The notes under the pieces were generated by a model. The model saw nothing but the letters and a program-made list of their open reading frames with translations, was not told where the DNA came from and searched no databases. This document shows positions 1 to 10,701 of a DNA stretch of 64,000 nucleotides, one piece after another; positions within the stretch are counted from its first letter, which is position 1, and each line of letters starts with the position of its first letter. The translations under genes were made by a program, and so were the position numbers. Source of the stretch: Glandiceps talaboti (Eukaryota > Hemichordata > Enteropneusta > Spengelidae); the NCBI RefSeq assembly GCF_964340395.1, contig NC_135549.1, positions 22,540,842-22,604,841 on the forward strand. The letters are read 5' to 3'.

Positions 1-1147
1 CAACCTCTTGGCGGGGCCAACAAATACTGAATTCTTTGTTGATATATCTGGTAGTGTGGAAGGATGAAAGAAGTGTGGATACTCTGCAGTCAAAGCTTTG
101 TGTTCTTTGAAGTCCTGTGAGGAAATGTTATCAAGTTGTCTGCAGATGTACGCCTTGGTAGTCAGCAAATCAAAATCACCACTATGTTGTACAATATTTT
201 CACTAAATCTGCAAGCTCCATCTGTTGCTGCTAGGTGTCTCAGGATATCTTCTTTCTCCACAAGTAAAGATGCCTTCAGAACATCTTCCGTGTCTTGCAT
301 TGTTGACAACATTTCCTTCTCACGCTTTTGAAGTACTTTAATCCAATTTCGAAAGAATGATTTGACTCTGGCCTCTTGTTCTTGACTGTGCTGCGCAACA
401 TTGGTTTTTTTCTTGCTCGTTTTCGATGAGTATTTCTCGAAGATTTCCGCGCTTCTGTGCTGCAATGTTTATCTTTCCCTTGATAATATCTTTGTATTTC
501 TCCACGGCCTTTCCTATTTCCATCACCATATGTCCTTCACTTCTTGGATGGGTTACAAAAGCACACTGTAGACACAGTGGTACTTGGCATTCATCGCTGT
601 CACAGTACAAAGTAATTTCATGGTTTTCATGGTTTCTCTTACTACAGTACTGTTTAGGACGGATGAATGATTCTATAGTTTCCCATGGATATGACTTTAG
701 ATCGGAAAGCGTCAATATGTCATGTGCACCAAGAGCAAGTGTATGTCTGTGTGCATCATGGCAGAATTGACACAAAAATGCAACACAATCTAAACAAAAT
801 GACACTGCTATGTCACCCTTTTCACCATGACAACTCTGACACGAGATATCTTGGCCCTTTTGCAGGTTTTGCTGCTTCTCATAGTATTCTTTCTGATTCA
901 AAATGGTGGCACTGGTATGGAAACCTATGACACCTTTCTGTGGTGTTGTCGTACACTGTGAACATATTTGACACTTGATTACTTCGTCCTTACCAATCTG
1001 TTTAGTCAAACATGGTTGACAGAACACGTGGAGACAAGAAAGATATTTTGGTATCCGGGTACTTTTATCATACTGGTTGCTACAGAGCCTACAGGTCAAC
1101 ACACTGGGATCGAAAGAAAACTTCTTTGAGGAGTCAGCTGTTGCCAT
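1..1147 (-). pseudogene. TRIM-like RING/B-box/coiled-coil gene, copy 1 (partial, 1-bp frameshift)
   Basis: Start ATG is at 1147-1145 on the minus strand. The reading frame is open for 269 codons to 338. It encodes a C3HC4 RING (CRLC near residue 19, C-H-x2-C near 38-43, CQIC near 59) and two B-boxes closely matching copies 2 and 3. Near 406-415 a T-run carries one extra base relative to the other copies. The frame then shifts after residue ~248 and stops about 20 codons later. In the ancestral frame the coiled coil and the start of the first filamin repeat continue without stops to the window edge at base 1. It is therefore either a young pseudogene, a truncated RING/B-box product, or a sequencing error in a homopolymer. 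The filamin and NHL part lies outside the window. An acceptor-like CAG sits upstream of the ATG (1166-1168), as in the other copies. Confidence 0.85.
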
Positions 1148-1165
1148 GTTTGACTTGGATATTCA

Positions 1166-1796
1166 CTGAAACAAAATAACGGAATGTTTAATCATGCAGG
1201 TACACCTGGTTTGAATAAACACATTACAGTTATCTGTACTGTACTGATTTGAACCGTTTACGTAAAGGTTAAAATCTGAAATTGTTGCTCCTTTTAAATC
1301 TAACTAGGATTCTAAAACTGTGCTGATTTCTTGGTTTAGAACAAGAACTTCTTCAAACAAACTCAAGAAACCCGAAAGTTGTGGTCTACATTCGAAAGGA
1401 GAACTATTGTAAAATATAGTTTCGTTTCAGCTTCCATTGAACGGTTATAAGTGTATAAAGTTACCACGAAATATTTTCTTTTAGAAATGTAGGGTGTATG
1501 TATGTATGTATGTATGTATGACAGTATGTATGTATGTATGCATGTATGCATGCATACTATGCATGTATACTATGTATGTATACTATGTATGTATGTATGT
1601 ATGTATGTATGTATGTATGTATGTATGTTTTATGTATGTGTGTATGTATGTATCTATGCCAGTCTCATGGTTAGGTCGTAAACCACAGCCTCTTTTACAT
1701 CACCATCTAAGATGCACTGTGAAGAGACATGTTTCATAGTGTCACAGAAGAAATATCAGCTTTGGTTTGCGAGAAATACCTGTCTGTATGTCTGGC

Positions 1797-1845
<49 letters not shown>

Positions 1846-1885
1846 GCCTGTCTGTCTGTCTGTTTGTGTTCTCTGTGCACATGGT

Positions 1886-1960
<75 letters not shown>

Positions 1961-1978
1961 TGTATAGTGTGAGCTTAC
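1166..1978 (-). other. Putative 5'UTR intron of TRIM copy 1
   Basis: On the minus strand a pyrimidine-rich tract ending in TTTCAG (1166-1168) lies about 18 bases upstream of the TRIM ATG. A GGGTAAGC donor-like site lies at 1973-1980. The same acceptor occurs in copies 2 and 3, and the same donor context (CAGGTAAGC) occurs in unit 3 at 36499-36505. The pairing is inferred from position and conservation. RNA reads spanning 1979 to 1165 would confirm it. The interval contains the microsatellites listed separately. Confidence 0.4.
1494..1960. repeat. Compound microsatellite: (TATG)n, (CTGT)n, (GT)n
   Basis: Three adjacent simple arrays: TATG repeats at about 1494-1655 with CATG variants, CTGT repeats at about 1785-1866, and a GT run at about 1889-1960. 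The short open frames through this stretch, on both strands, are low-complexity artefacts of the repeat. They lie inside the putative 5'UTR intron of TRIM copy 1. Confidence 0.95.
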
Positions 1979-2480
1979 CCAATGCAGAAGCCGGCTGCTT
2001 CTGTACAGATCATTTACCCTCAAATGGTTCGGGACTTAATGATTAGATACACATCAATTTCCCTGTTTCAAGGTTGTTGGATAACTCGCTATTAGTGCAA
2101 ATCGGTTCAGCAAAGTACCACTGCTGGCAAACCAATTATTCTATGAGATGAAGAAATAAATGAATACATTAACCTTAATACATAGCACTCCGATAGATAT
2201 TGTATACCAAGTTGATGGGATTACATCTTGACTTAAGGATTATCTATTAATGATACGTTTAAGTAAACTACATGACTATATCAACTTTACATCTCTTGAA
2301 ATTGTATACATAAATTAGGCTGATTATAATAACCATCACCACCTTGTTATCAGTGGTAATTTATCGTTTTATTTATTCACAGACCATCCAACAAACATAG
2401 CCCAATAACAAGTTATTACCTTAAAGGTAAAAGAATATACAATGTAATGAAAATACTAAATACCAGATTTAAACAGAATG

Positions 2481-3228
2481 CCTCCCGTAAGGGAATCACT
2501 AATTATGCAAATAACTCATTAAACTAAAAAAACTATGGTAACAGGCTTTGTTTTTTGGACAAGCGTGCTTTCTTAGGTTAATGTATGTAAGAGTGTATGA
2601 TACTACTTAATGCAGTCTTAAGATATAGCCTAATTACCGAAAATCATTAATTATGCAAATTATTCATTAACACTGAAAGGTACACCAACAAACTTTACAG
2701 GACATGTGCGATTGTTATGGTTAACGTGTGTACTGAATTATATTGGAATTGAAGTATGTATTCTTAAGATATAGCCTAATTACCGAAAATCATGAATTAT
2801 GCAAATTATTCATTAACACTGTATGGTGCATCAACAAACTTGATAGGATATATGTGTTTTCTTATGGTTAATGTATGTACTAAATTATGTTGAATTTGAA
2901 GTATGTATTCTTAAGATATAGCCTAATTACCAAAACTAATTAATTATGCAAATTATTAATTAACGCTCTAAGATACATCAACGAATTTTATAGGACAAAT
3001 GTATGTTGTTATGTTTAACTAATATCCTAAATTATATTGAAATTGAAGTATACAGTCTTAAGATATTGCGTAATTACTTGATTTCATTAATATGCAAATT
3101 TCTCTAATTAAACATTAACAGATCTGGCTCAAAACCTACTCAGGTCTAGCTATAACCCTAAAGATTATATATCCCAAATTTCATTACAATTGAGCCAGCC
3201 GATTTTTAGAAAATGATGACACAGCCAC

Positions 3229-3283
<55 letters not shown>

Positions 3284-3319
3284 TTCCCCTTTAAATACAT
3301 CCCGTACCCTTACGGGAGG
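2481..3319 (+). mobile_element. Helitron-like (pearl/HINE-like) element with ~147-bp tandem cores, copy A
   Basis: The element is bounded by inverted ends, CCTCCCGTAAGGG (2481-2493) and CCCTTACGGGAGG (3307-3319). Inside are five degenerate tandem cores. The motif AATTATGCAAAT recurs at 2501, 2649, 2795 and 2942, and a variant near 3089, a period of 146-148 bases. Each core also has an AAGATATAGCCTAATTAC segment. A (GACA)n run at 3232-3282 precedes the 3' end. Tandem core plus tetranucleotide run plus short 3' hairpin is the layout known for pearl/CvE-type nonautonomous Helitron-like elements of bivalves and insects. The family assignment is by layout only. The homologous place in units 2 and 3 holds copies B and D, so the insertion predates the triplication. 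Confidence 0.65.
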
Positions 3320-3322
3320 TAA

Positions 3323-6300
3323 AAATAAACTACTAAGAAAATACAGAAATGAGAAATAACACTAAAAGTTACAAAGTCAAACAAAATTACACACAAACCC
3401 CACATAAGTAGTTCAATCAACTGAATTTTAAAATTAGTGAAAGACAAAAAAGGTAGATGTCACAAAGGTATACTATTTAAAAGTGCCATAGACTGTGATA
3501 AAATAGAAAGAAAAAACTGCTTAGTCAATACAGTGGCTAGGGAATCCAAAAACGACTTTCGATTTGGAACATTTGAGTTGAACAAAGGAATTAAATTTGA
3601 CAATCATGTCCGTAGAAAATGCTAAACATTCACACACGCAAATCCAAAAATTGACTTAATAAATGTGTGGGTGTTATCCACACGTAACAAAGAGAGGGAG
3701 AGGAAATTTACGTAGAATTAATTAAATACAAGTCTGACTCACATACTGGCCACACTTTTTTTCTGGACACGTTTAGTACCTTGTTTGTGTTATTGTTCAA
3801 CTTGCTGTAGGTTGATTATATACAACCTTGATAAATCGTGAAATTAAAGTCCAAATTGAGTTAGACTAAAGATCGATCACCTACAAAACGATTTATTTGG
3901 CCATATCTATATCTATTTCCATTTACCCTCGAACTGTAACACATAATAAAACTGTAAACATATTTTATGAGGTCGGCAGGTACAAAGGTAGTGATAGTTG
4001 CTAAGGACTCATACACGGGATTTATGATAATATGCATTCATTATATCATTACATTCATCAATTGTTTTTGTTTAACTAGTGAATACGATCGATCTTGCGG
4101 TCCCTATTAATAAGTGCCACGTTTGCCACTGTCTGGTTTTGTAAATCACTTTATTGCACAAAAACTCTTAGGGAAAAATTCTCGAAACCTAGTTATATGT
4201 TTACACGTACTAGGACATTCTTTCTACTTTTGAACTGTGCAACTAAACAACAGTAAACATCGTTATTGGGGCGGCATATGCAAAAACAACCCAAGTGGAT
4301 ATAACACATCATGGTAATTTGGTATTCAGGTTTACATGGGATTATTTATGTACATCGATTTGAGCTGAGGCGTAGTAAAAACTGCACTGAGCAAACATGA
4401 AGACTTATTTACGAGCCAGTGCGACATTCCAGGACTCTAAGTACATACAGAAGCCACGTAACACACATCGAGAAGCTTTCAAGTGGTAGGTTTAAATTAT
4501 ATTTTGTATCCTGACGTCATGTAAATGTCCCATGAGACTTCTACCAGTTGCTGGACATGATTCTACATGGTTTGTAATAATTGTAATTGCATTGGAAAAT
4601 ATATGCTTCAAAATATGAAGTTTGAAGGAAAATAACTACAAAAACCCACAATGTTATAGACTGTAATATTTAAACAAATAAGGAAATGGCTGAGGATAAA
4701 ATATTTGGTCAAAATATTTTCACAGCACCCTTCACCCTCTCAAAACGTTACATGCCCCCCCCCCCGAAATAAACCCAAATATTTCCGTAGCCCCCTCCCT
4801 CAGCCTACACAGGGAGTGTCATATGTGCAATTATACAAATTACCCTTCACCTTCCCGCATTCTGGAGATGTATAATTGAATGGTATTCTACATTAAAATA
4901 TATTTTTTTCGAGATACTTAGCCAGCACTGCTATCCCCTTCAGTCTTGATGTGGAGGGGGAGCAGCATCACCAGCATTGCTAGTCGCGAGGAGTGGAAGG
5001 ATGCGTCTAATTACTTGTGGGAGGCCATTTTGCTACATAAAATTAAAACCATAAAAGGTAATACTGGAGTATAGTTTTCATTTAACCTATAAAAGACACA
5101 CATTCGGTGTAATAACACCCTTTACTAAATTTAGTATAATGAATGACACCCTCTACTCTCACAAAAAATGGAGTGACAGCCGCCATTCTAAGATATAAGT
5201 GCAATGACAGCAGATCCTATGTTTTGAAAAAATATTTACTCGATGGAAAGGGTGGAATGACACTACTTACTACATTCTGTATGTTGAATATGGCACCCTC
5301 TACACTTCAGGGGGGAAATCGGGTCCCGGCTGTTGCATAAAATATTATATTGATGTGGTCTGTAGGACCGGTGGCAGCGATGGGATGCATGTCAAAATCA
5401 CAACATAATGCGTCAATTTGAAGGTAAAATGTGACCTTCTCGTAATTCCTTTCCCTACAATATGGATCTCTCCCGAGTACCAACTTGTAAAACTTGAAGA
5501 AAAAACCCATACCCCTGGATTTCCCCTTGTAACTACATGCTGAATACTCTCTTATAAGAAGGCTCGTGTGCTTTTACAGTGATAGCATCTTGAGATATGA
5601 CAAGTTTAATCAGCAAGACATTTGTGTGAAATTTAAAGATACTTTTCTTCTCTAGACAATAAAGGAAGAAAGGCAATACATGTACATGATTGTCACACAC
5701 TATCATCATTGAGGCTTTAAATACAGTTATACGAAGCTTAGGAAACAATACAGGTAAATATGTAAATTGCTTCCTTATAGATTTTTCAACGTTTCCTCAT
5801 GCATTTGTATTGTTAAAACTTCTGAAGCTGTAGTCGCTATGGAAGTTGTGTACATGTTTGCTATTTCAGTTTTCATTCGGTTTATGTGCACCTACGTTCA
5901 ACCCACACATCTGTTAAAATCAGTGAAAGTCCATTAGGGAATTTGACACTTCTTAAATATATACTTACTATCACAAATTCCTTGCACCGTGATTACCACT
6001 TCCAAAAAAATACGTTGATGTACACAATTCCTGTGTGATCTGTATTGTTCACACTTAAACTGTGGCTCTAAATACTTATATACCTTATTGAAAATCACAT
6101 GACTTTCACAAATACATTCCTTATCATACCTTGCGACAAACAAAACTATAAAATAGTTACAAAATGTCAAAGGTGAAACGGTACTTTGGAAACCATAGAA
6201 TGTGTGTAACCTTCTTGTCCCATTGTGCTATCAGCACTCTGCTGAACCTCAACACAAATACTTACATCGCTGTTTACGTAGAAAGGCGAACATTTCATTT

Positions 6301-7560
6301 CATTCGGTATTGCTAATATGGTATATGGTAACAAATACGTCTGTATATTATTACAATATTGCATGAATAGTTAGCACGTGAGCAGTAACACATTCTTCCT
6401 TGGTATTGGGAGTTTCAATAGGGAGTAAATAGGGAGGAATATTTGTTGCAGCAGTAGAAATAGAAGGGCACCCTCTTCCAAATGGTTCATTGATGACATT
6501 AAACTTTAATGTTCCTAGTTTCCTATGAAGTCACATTTTGAATATTAACCAGTACAGGTACTAGTCATGCTGACCAAAGAGTGTAGGTTGGCGTCATCAC
6601 ACACAACTCAAATAGTTGTCCTCTCGTAAATCCGCCTAAATGTGCTGCTACCCTAACGAATGAGGTTGTCGAGGACGCCCCTCATGCTTCGACTATACCA
6701 CTAGTTTTTCGCACATACCAGCCCAAGTTCCGCAACACAGTCACTGTATAATATGCACTGTTTGACGACAATTGTTCAAAGGCATTTAATTAAATATTTG
6801 GTGCAATTAAAGAATTGTGTATCTTCAAGATTAAGCATGTATTGTGATATCTTTACTTTCCCACATAGTTTTTAAAAACCGTTACCAGCTGTTTTAATCC
6901 ATGTTCTATTCATCTGAAAGGCTGATCGTCTTAAAGTGTGTTGTATATTCAATCCGATACGTATAGAATGTATACCAACACGTAATTTCTAGTACCCAAT
7001 GTATATTGATGTTTTGGCAGGATAAATAAAACAATCCCTGAGAATGTTGGGATATCATCCTCATTTAGCTCAGAACAGGAATATCTATATGAATGCAAAA
7101 CACATCACTTGCTTACAAATCAATAAAAGTATTTTAAAAAGACATTGTATCTGTTAATTATAGTAGTCAATATTACCCATACGTAGTATAGAAGCAAGTA
7201 TAAATCTGTAAATAAATGGTTGGGTTTGAATCTGTCACCGTGTTAAAATTGTACTAGTTGTAGTTGGAGTATCATTTTTCGATCTACAACCACAACATAT
7301 TCACTGATTTCTTAAAATGTAAATAACAATCAGACATTGTACATATTGATCAGGGGTCGATGTCATCTATAAGCCATACTAATTAAGTTGAAATCGGGAT
7401 CACCATTGAGAGTGCTGACTTTTGGGTCAAATCAATTTGATTTGATTTAATTCGTATACAGCTACAAAACATACGTTTACCCACAGGTGACGCAATACTG
7501 TTCACGGTGTACAATATTACTAAGTTACTGTACCAAACAAAGTAGCAAACAAAAGACCAT
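3323..7560. other. Unit 1 intergenic flank
   Basis: I see no gene. Patches align by eye with units 2 and 3. For example, 3730-3890 resembles 17390-17560, 5826-5890 resembles 17700-17770, 6150-6310 resembles 18030-18210, and 6560-6700 resembles 18620-18740. This shows it is the same upstream flank, more diverged. C-rich tracts at about 4740-4800 and 4840-4860 and runs of near-repeats at 5100-5330 look like decayed transposon sequence. The open frames of 60-80 codons here have no recognisable composition. Confidence 0.6.
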
Positions 7561-7965
7561 CAATGTCAAAATACACACATACACATATTTTGGTGGGAGG
7601 GGGATTCTAGCAAGTTATAGTACATGTATAAAAATGGACATCGGTTTATAAAAAAAACGATGTGGAGGAGGGGATGTACAAAATTGATATAAGGATCAGT
7701 TACACTTTGATGAGGTGGTGAAAAGTGGATGTTAAAGTCATTAGGACCACTTGGTATTTTCTGAATAGGTCTCAAGGTGTCAGAATTTGTAATGATGTCT
7801 TTTCGAATTGTCGCTGTAAAGGTTATTTAAAATGCTTCACTACTAAAATACAGCTAATATTTTGTATACTTATACAATTTTAACATTCAATTCGCATGTA
7901 CATAGATTGTTCCTCTATTATATATAGCTACATGTATGCAATCTCGTTTATATATATCTATGAGT

Positions 7966-8003
<38 letters not shown>

Positions 8004-8940
8004 CTTTACACTGAGGTTCTATATGAGGTTTACTATATTATATATGAATTCCATTTTTGTCTTGTATGTCACGCATATCACGAGTTAAGAAAGAAATTGT
8101 TGTCATCCTTTTACTACGAAGTTCCGACAATGATAAAAATCCAAATCACTTCTGTGTTCAGAAAACCCTCATACTTTGATGAATTTATCCAAATTGCTGT
8201 TTTATAGCTTCAAAATGAGAGATAATATACTAGAATCTGTTTTGTTACTTTTATTTTGTAATTTTGACGCGCATTTAACATAGCCTGCAGATTATTCTGT
8301 TTCTATTTTCTATATGTTGTCTATTCACTTTGACGACTTGTATTAAGACCTCCTCTTTCTGCTTCATCTCCCCGTTACAGTTACTTGAGTATGTCTAACT
8401 ATCAGCGTTGTCCGTCGAAATATTGATTTCGTGTCCGATATTGTTTCCTCTATGGTGTTTCCTGTCGTTGGACACGTCTTGAGGTTTTCATGACGTCTTC
8501 ATTGGAGTCCTTTTCCGTTTTAACTTTGGCGTTGCTAACCTCTATTATGAGAAATGTCAGGTGATATTCCACCTTTTGTTTTCTGCTGTTATCATCAAGA
8601 CTTTCTTCGCCACAACTTTGTATGGGTTGGCTTCAAATGGTGTTCCTAGTTTACCTCTTATCATATTTTTATAACAAGAATTGTGTCACCAACTTTGATT
8701 GTACACTATTGACTGCGCTTGTCGGTGTGTTTCTTCATTTTAGTTTTTGACATTTCACCCTTTTCTTTTATGGCCGATTGTGCAGTTGCCATGCCATTGT
8801 ACGTTCAACTTGGTAGTTTGATGCGTTTAGTGGTCGCTGGAAAATTTCTGTACCTGGTGGTAGGCCAGTCATACAGTGTGTAGATCTATAGTTTCTTAGA
8901 AATGTGTTTCCAAAGAACACGGAACACGGAAATTAGTGAG
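7561..8940. other. Start of unit 2; intergenic
   Basis: No gene seen. From about 7690 the sequence resembles unit 3 from 26095 (AGTTACACTTTGATGAGG is found in both). The match continues through 8350-8530 versus 26870-27200 and 8560-8900 versus 30120-30480. A (TG)n run lies at about 7970-8000. This is the 3' flank of TRIM copy 2. Confidence 0.6.
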
Positions 8941-8960
8941 GTCTAAGGTATAGTTTTACT

Positions 8961-9129
8961 AGTCTCGCTGCCAGACTCGTGACTATCGTCCCTAATCTGT
9001 TTATGTATGCCGAGCGGCGCAGTCGCGAGAAGAGAGGGACTCGGGACAAGTCCCTCTCTTCTCGCGGCTACGCCGCTCGGCATACATAAACAGATTAGGG
9101 ACGATAGTCACGAGTCTGGCAGCGAGACT
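8961..9129. mobile_element. 169-bp near-perfect palindromic foldback element with 11-bp target duplication
   Basis: Left arm 8961-9041 and right arm 9049-9129 are 81 bases each. They are complementary with about two mismatches around a 7-base spacer. The direct repeat ATAGTTTTACT flanks it at 8950-8960 and 9130-9140, as expected of a target-site duplication. Unit 3 at about 31131-31150 has the paralogous site without the insert, which supports insertion after the units split. No protein is encoded, so it is a nonautonomous foldback/MITE-like element of unknown superfamily. The short spacer means it would form a long hairpin if transcribed. Confidence 0.85.
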
Positions 9130-9140
9130 ATAGTTTTACT

Positions 9141-9739
9141 AAACAATAGAGCAACCTTAAGCTACTCGAGATGAATGTAATTCTTCCATTCATGTTGAAT
9201 ATGATAGACAACATGTATGTAGAAAATAGTGATCCTTTTCCCCACATGATTTCAACAGGAAATGACAACTAACTTGCTGCGGTGGTCCATGTATACGAAC
9301 GCAATAATGTCAATGTAATATATAGCTACCAATGCACCTCTTGGCCTTGTGAATCATTGTCTTTCTTTTCGAGTAGTAGTATGGTCTTTTATTCTGTACA
9401 TCCAAGGCAATCGGCACAAACTACAAATGTAGTTGCTTAATTGTTGAAGACAGTAAATAACTACGAACAAATTAATTAAGTGGGAATGTTACAAATGAAA
9501 TTATGATAAATTTACATAAATCTCTCTACGTCATACACCAAGGCATTGAAGAATATATACTTTCTTTTCTGGACTCAATGATTAGTTTTTGTCTCAAAGT
9601 AAATTGTGCAGTTAGTAAAGAATTTGAAAAACATGCGGATTTAGTTTCATTTCAGTGCCATATGTGTAAGTTATAATTTTACATGTCCGTGGGCCAAAAT
9701 GTTCTTTAAGTGTAACGAATATCTGGAAAATACTCCAAA
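9141..9739. other. 3' flank of TRIM copy 2
   Basis: No gene seen. The stretch aligns by eye with 31140-31600 in unit 3 (for instance AAGCTACTCGA, and CATGTCCGTGGGCCAAAAT versus CATGTCCATGGGCCAAAAT), so it is shared flank. It is the downstream side of the minus-strand TRIM gene. Confidence 0.5.
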
Positions 9740-10560
9740 AACGCTGAAGTTGTAAACTCTATAAAATACTACACCACAATACCCACGAAAACCAGTGTAA
9801 ACGGTAGCGCAAACTGGCCTCCGATAACCGTGAATGCCTCGTTACGGGCCGTTCGTTTAGACTGTGTGCGAGGGCAGAACTCGCACCGCAAAACTGAGTC
9901 TGCAGGAATGCACTGATTACCACACCAATCGTACGGAACAAAAAAAAAACAGAAAAACCCTGGAATAACTCGATAAACCAACAATCTACCTGACAGAGGT
10001 GTACGAGGAAATATTTCCCCAATGAAAGAAATAGGTTGTAACCGAAATAGAAGGAAAATAGAGGTAAGCAAGAGATTAGTTCACCAGCACAAGAAATACG
10101 CTGTTCACTGCACGCCGTCTTTAACCAGTCTCCGGACGGGAGGGGTGGTTGCCCATGGTTACCAGACTCACATGACCAAGTCTCCACCTCCCAGCAACTG
10201 ACTGACATACCCAAATAGTCGGATAACAGCACCTGAGAATCAGGGATCTTTTACATTTCTCAGCCAGATACTGATAGCACAAGACTGGCCACAAGTGTTC
10301 ACTGAGGGCGCTAAAATGTCAAAGTATTTCGTAACCACTTAAAACGCATCTTTGAGTTTAAATTTTTGAAGCTAAAATACATTTTGAAACATGAGTTTAA
10401 ATTGTGATATGTTTTATCAAATACATTTATGAAATTATGTTTTGTCATTGTTTACTATAGTTTGATTTTCATTCATTTGTCTTACTGGAGATCACGAATG
10501 TAAGCATATATCTTGAGGGTATTTGATAGGATTAATGATCACAATTTTAATTAGTATGCA
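9740..10560. other. Unit 2-specific segment, unassigned
   Basis: Unit 3 passes from a sequence like 9700 to one like 10565 in only a few tens of bases (31560-31610). Unit 2 therefore carries roughly 800 extra bases here, or unit 3 lost them. The part at 9770-10250 is noticeably richer in GC than its surroundings. It contains a good donor-like site on the plus strand (AGAGGTAAGC near 10060). A 157-codon minus-strand frame exists but its composition (many W, F, S, C and no domain) does not look coding. It could be a remnant insertion or a noncoding exon. Confidence 0.4.
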
Positions 10561-10701
10561 TATAGCATTAGGAAATAATTATTCTTCCCTCAATATCGCC
10601 ATTTTCTATTAGTTCGTCAGGTGCCACCAACATGAGAATGTCAACGACCTGATGACGAACTGGTTTTGGATTTAGCCTCAGTACGCAGTAACTCAATGTT
10701 G

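Noticed and set aside
1712-2046. Cys/Val- or Thr/His-rich small proteins at 1.7-2.0, 25.6, 29.3, 49.6, 61.6 and 62.1 kb
   Set aside because: All are translations of GT, TATG, TA or CTGT microsatellites.
9759-10232. 157-codon minus-strand open frame
   Set aside because: Composition rich in Trp, Phe, Ser and Cys, no domain, overlapping alternative frame of similar quality, located in a unit 2-specific insert. Not supported as a gene.
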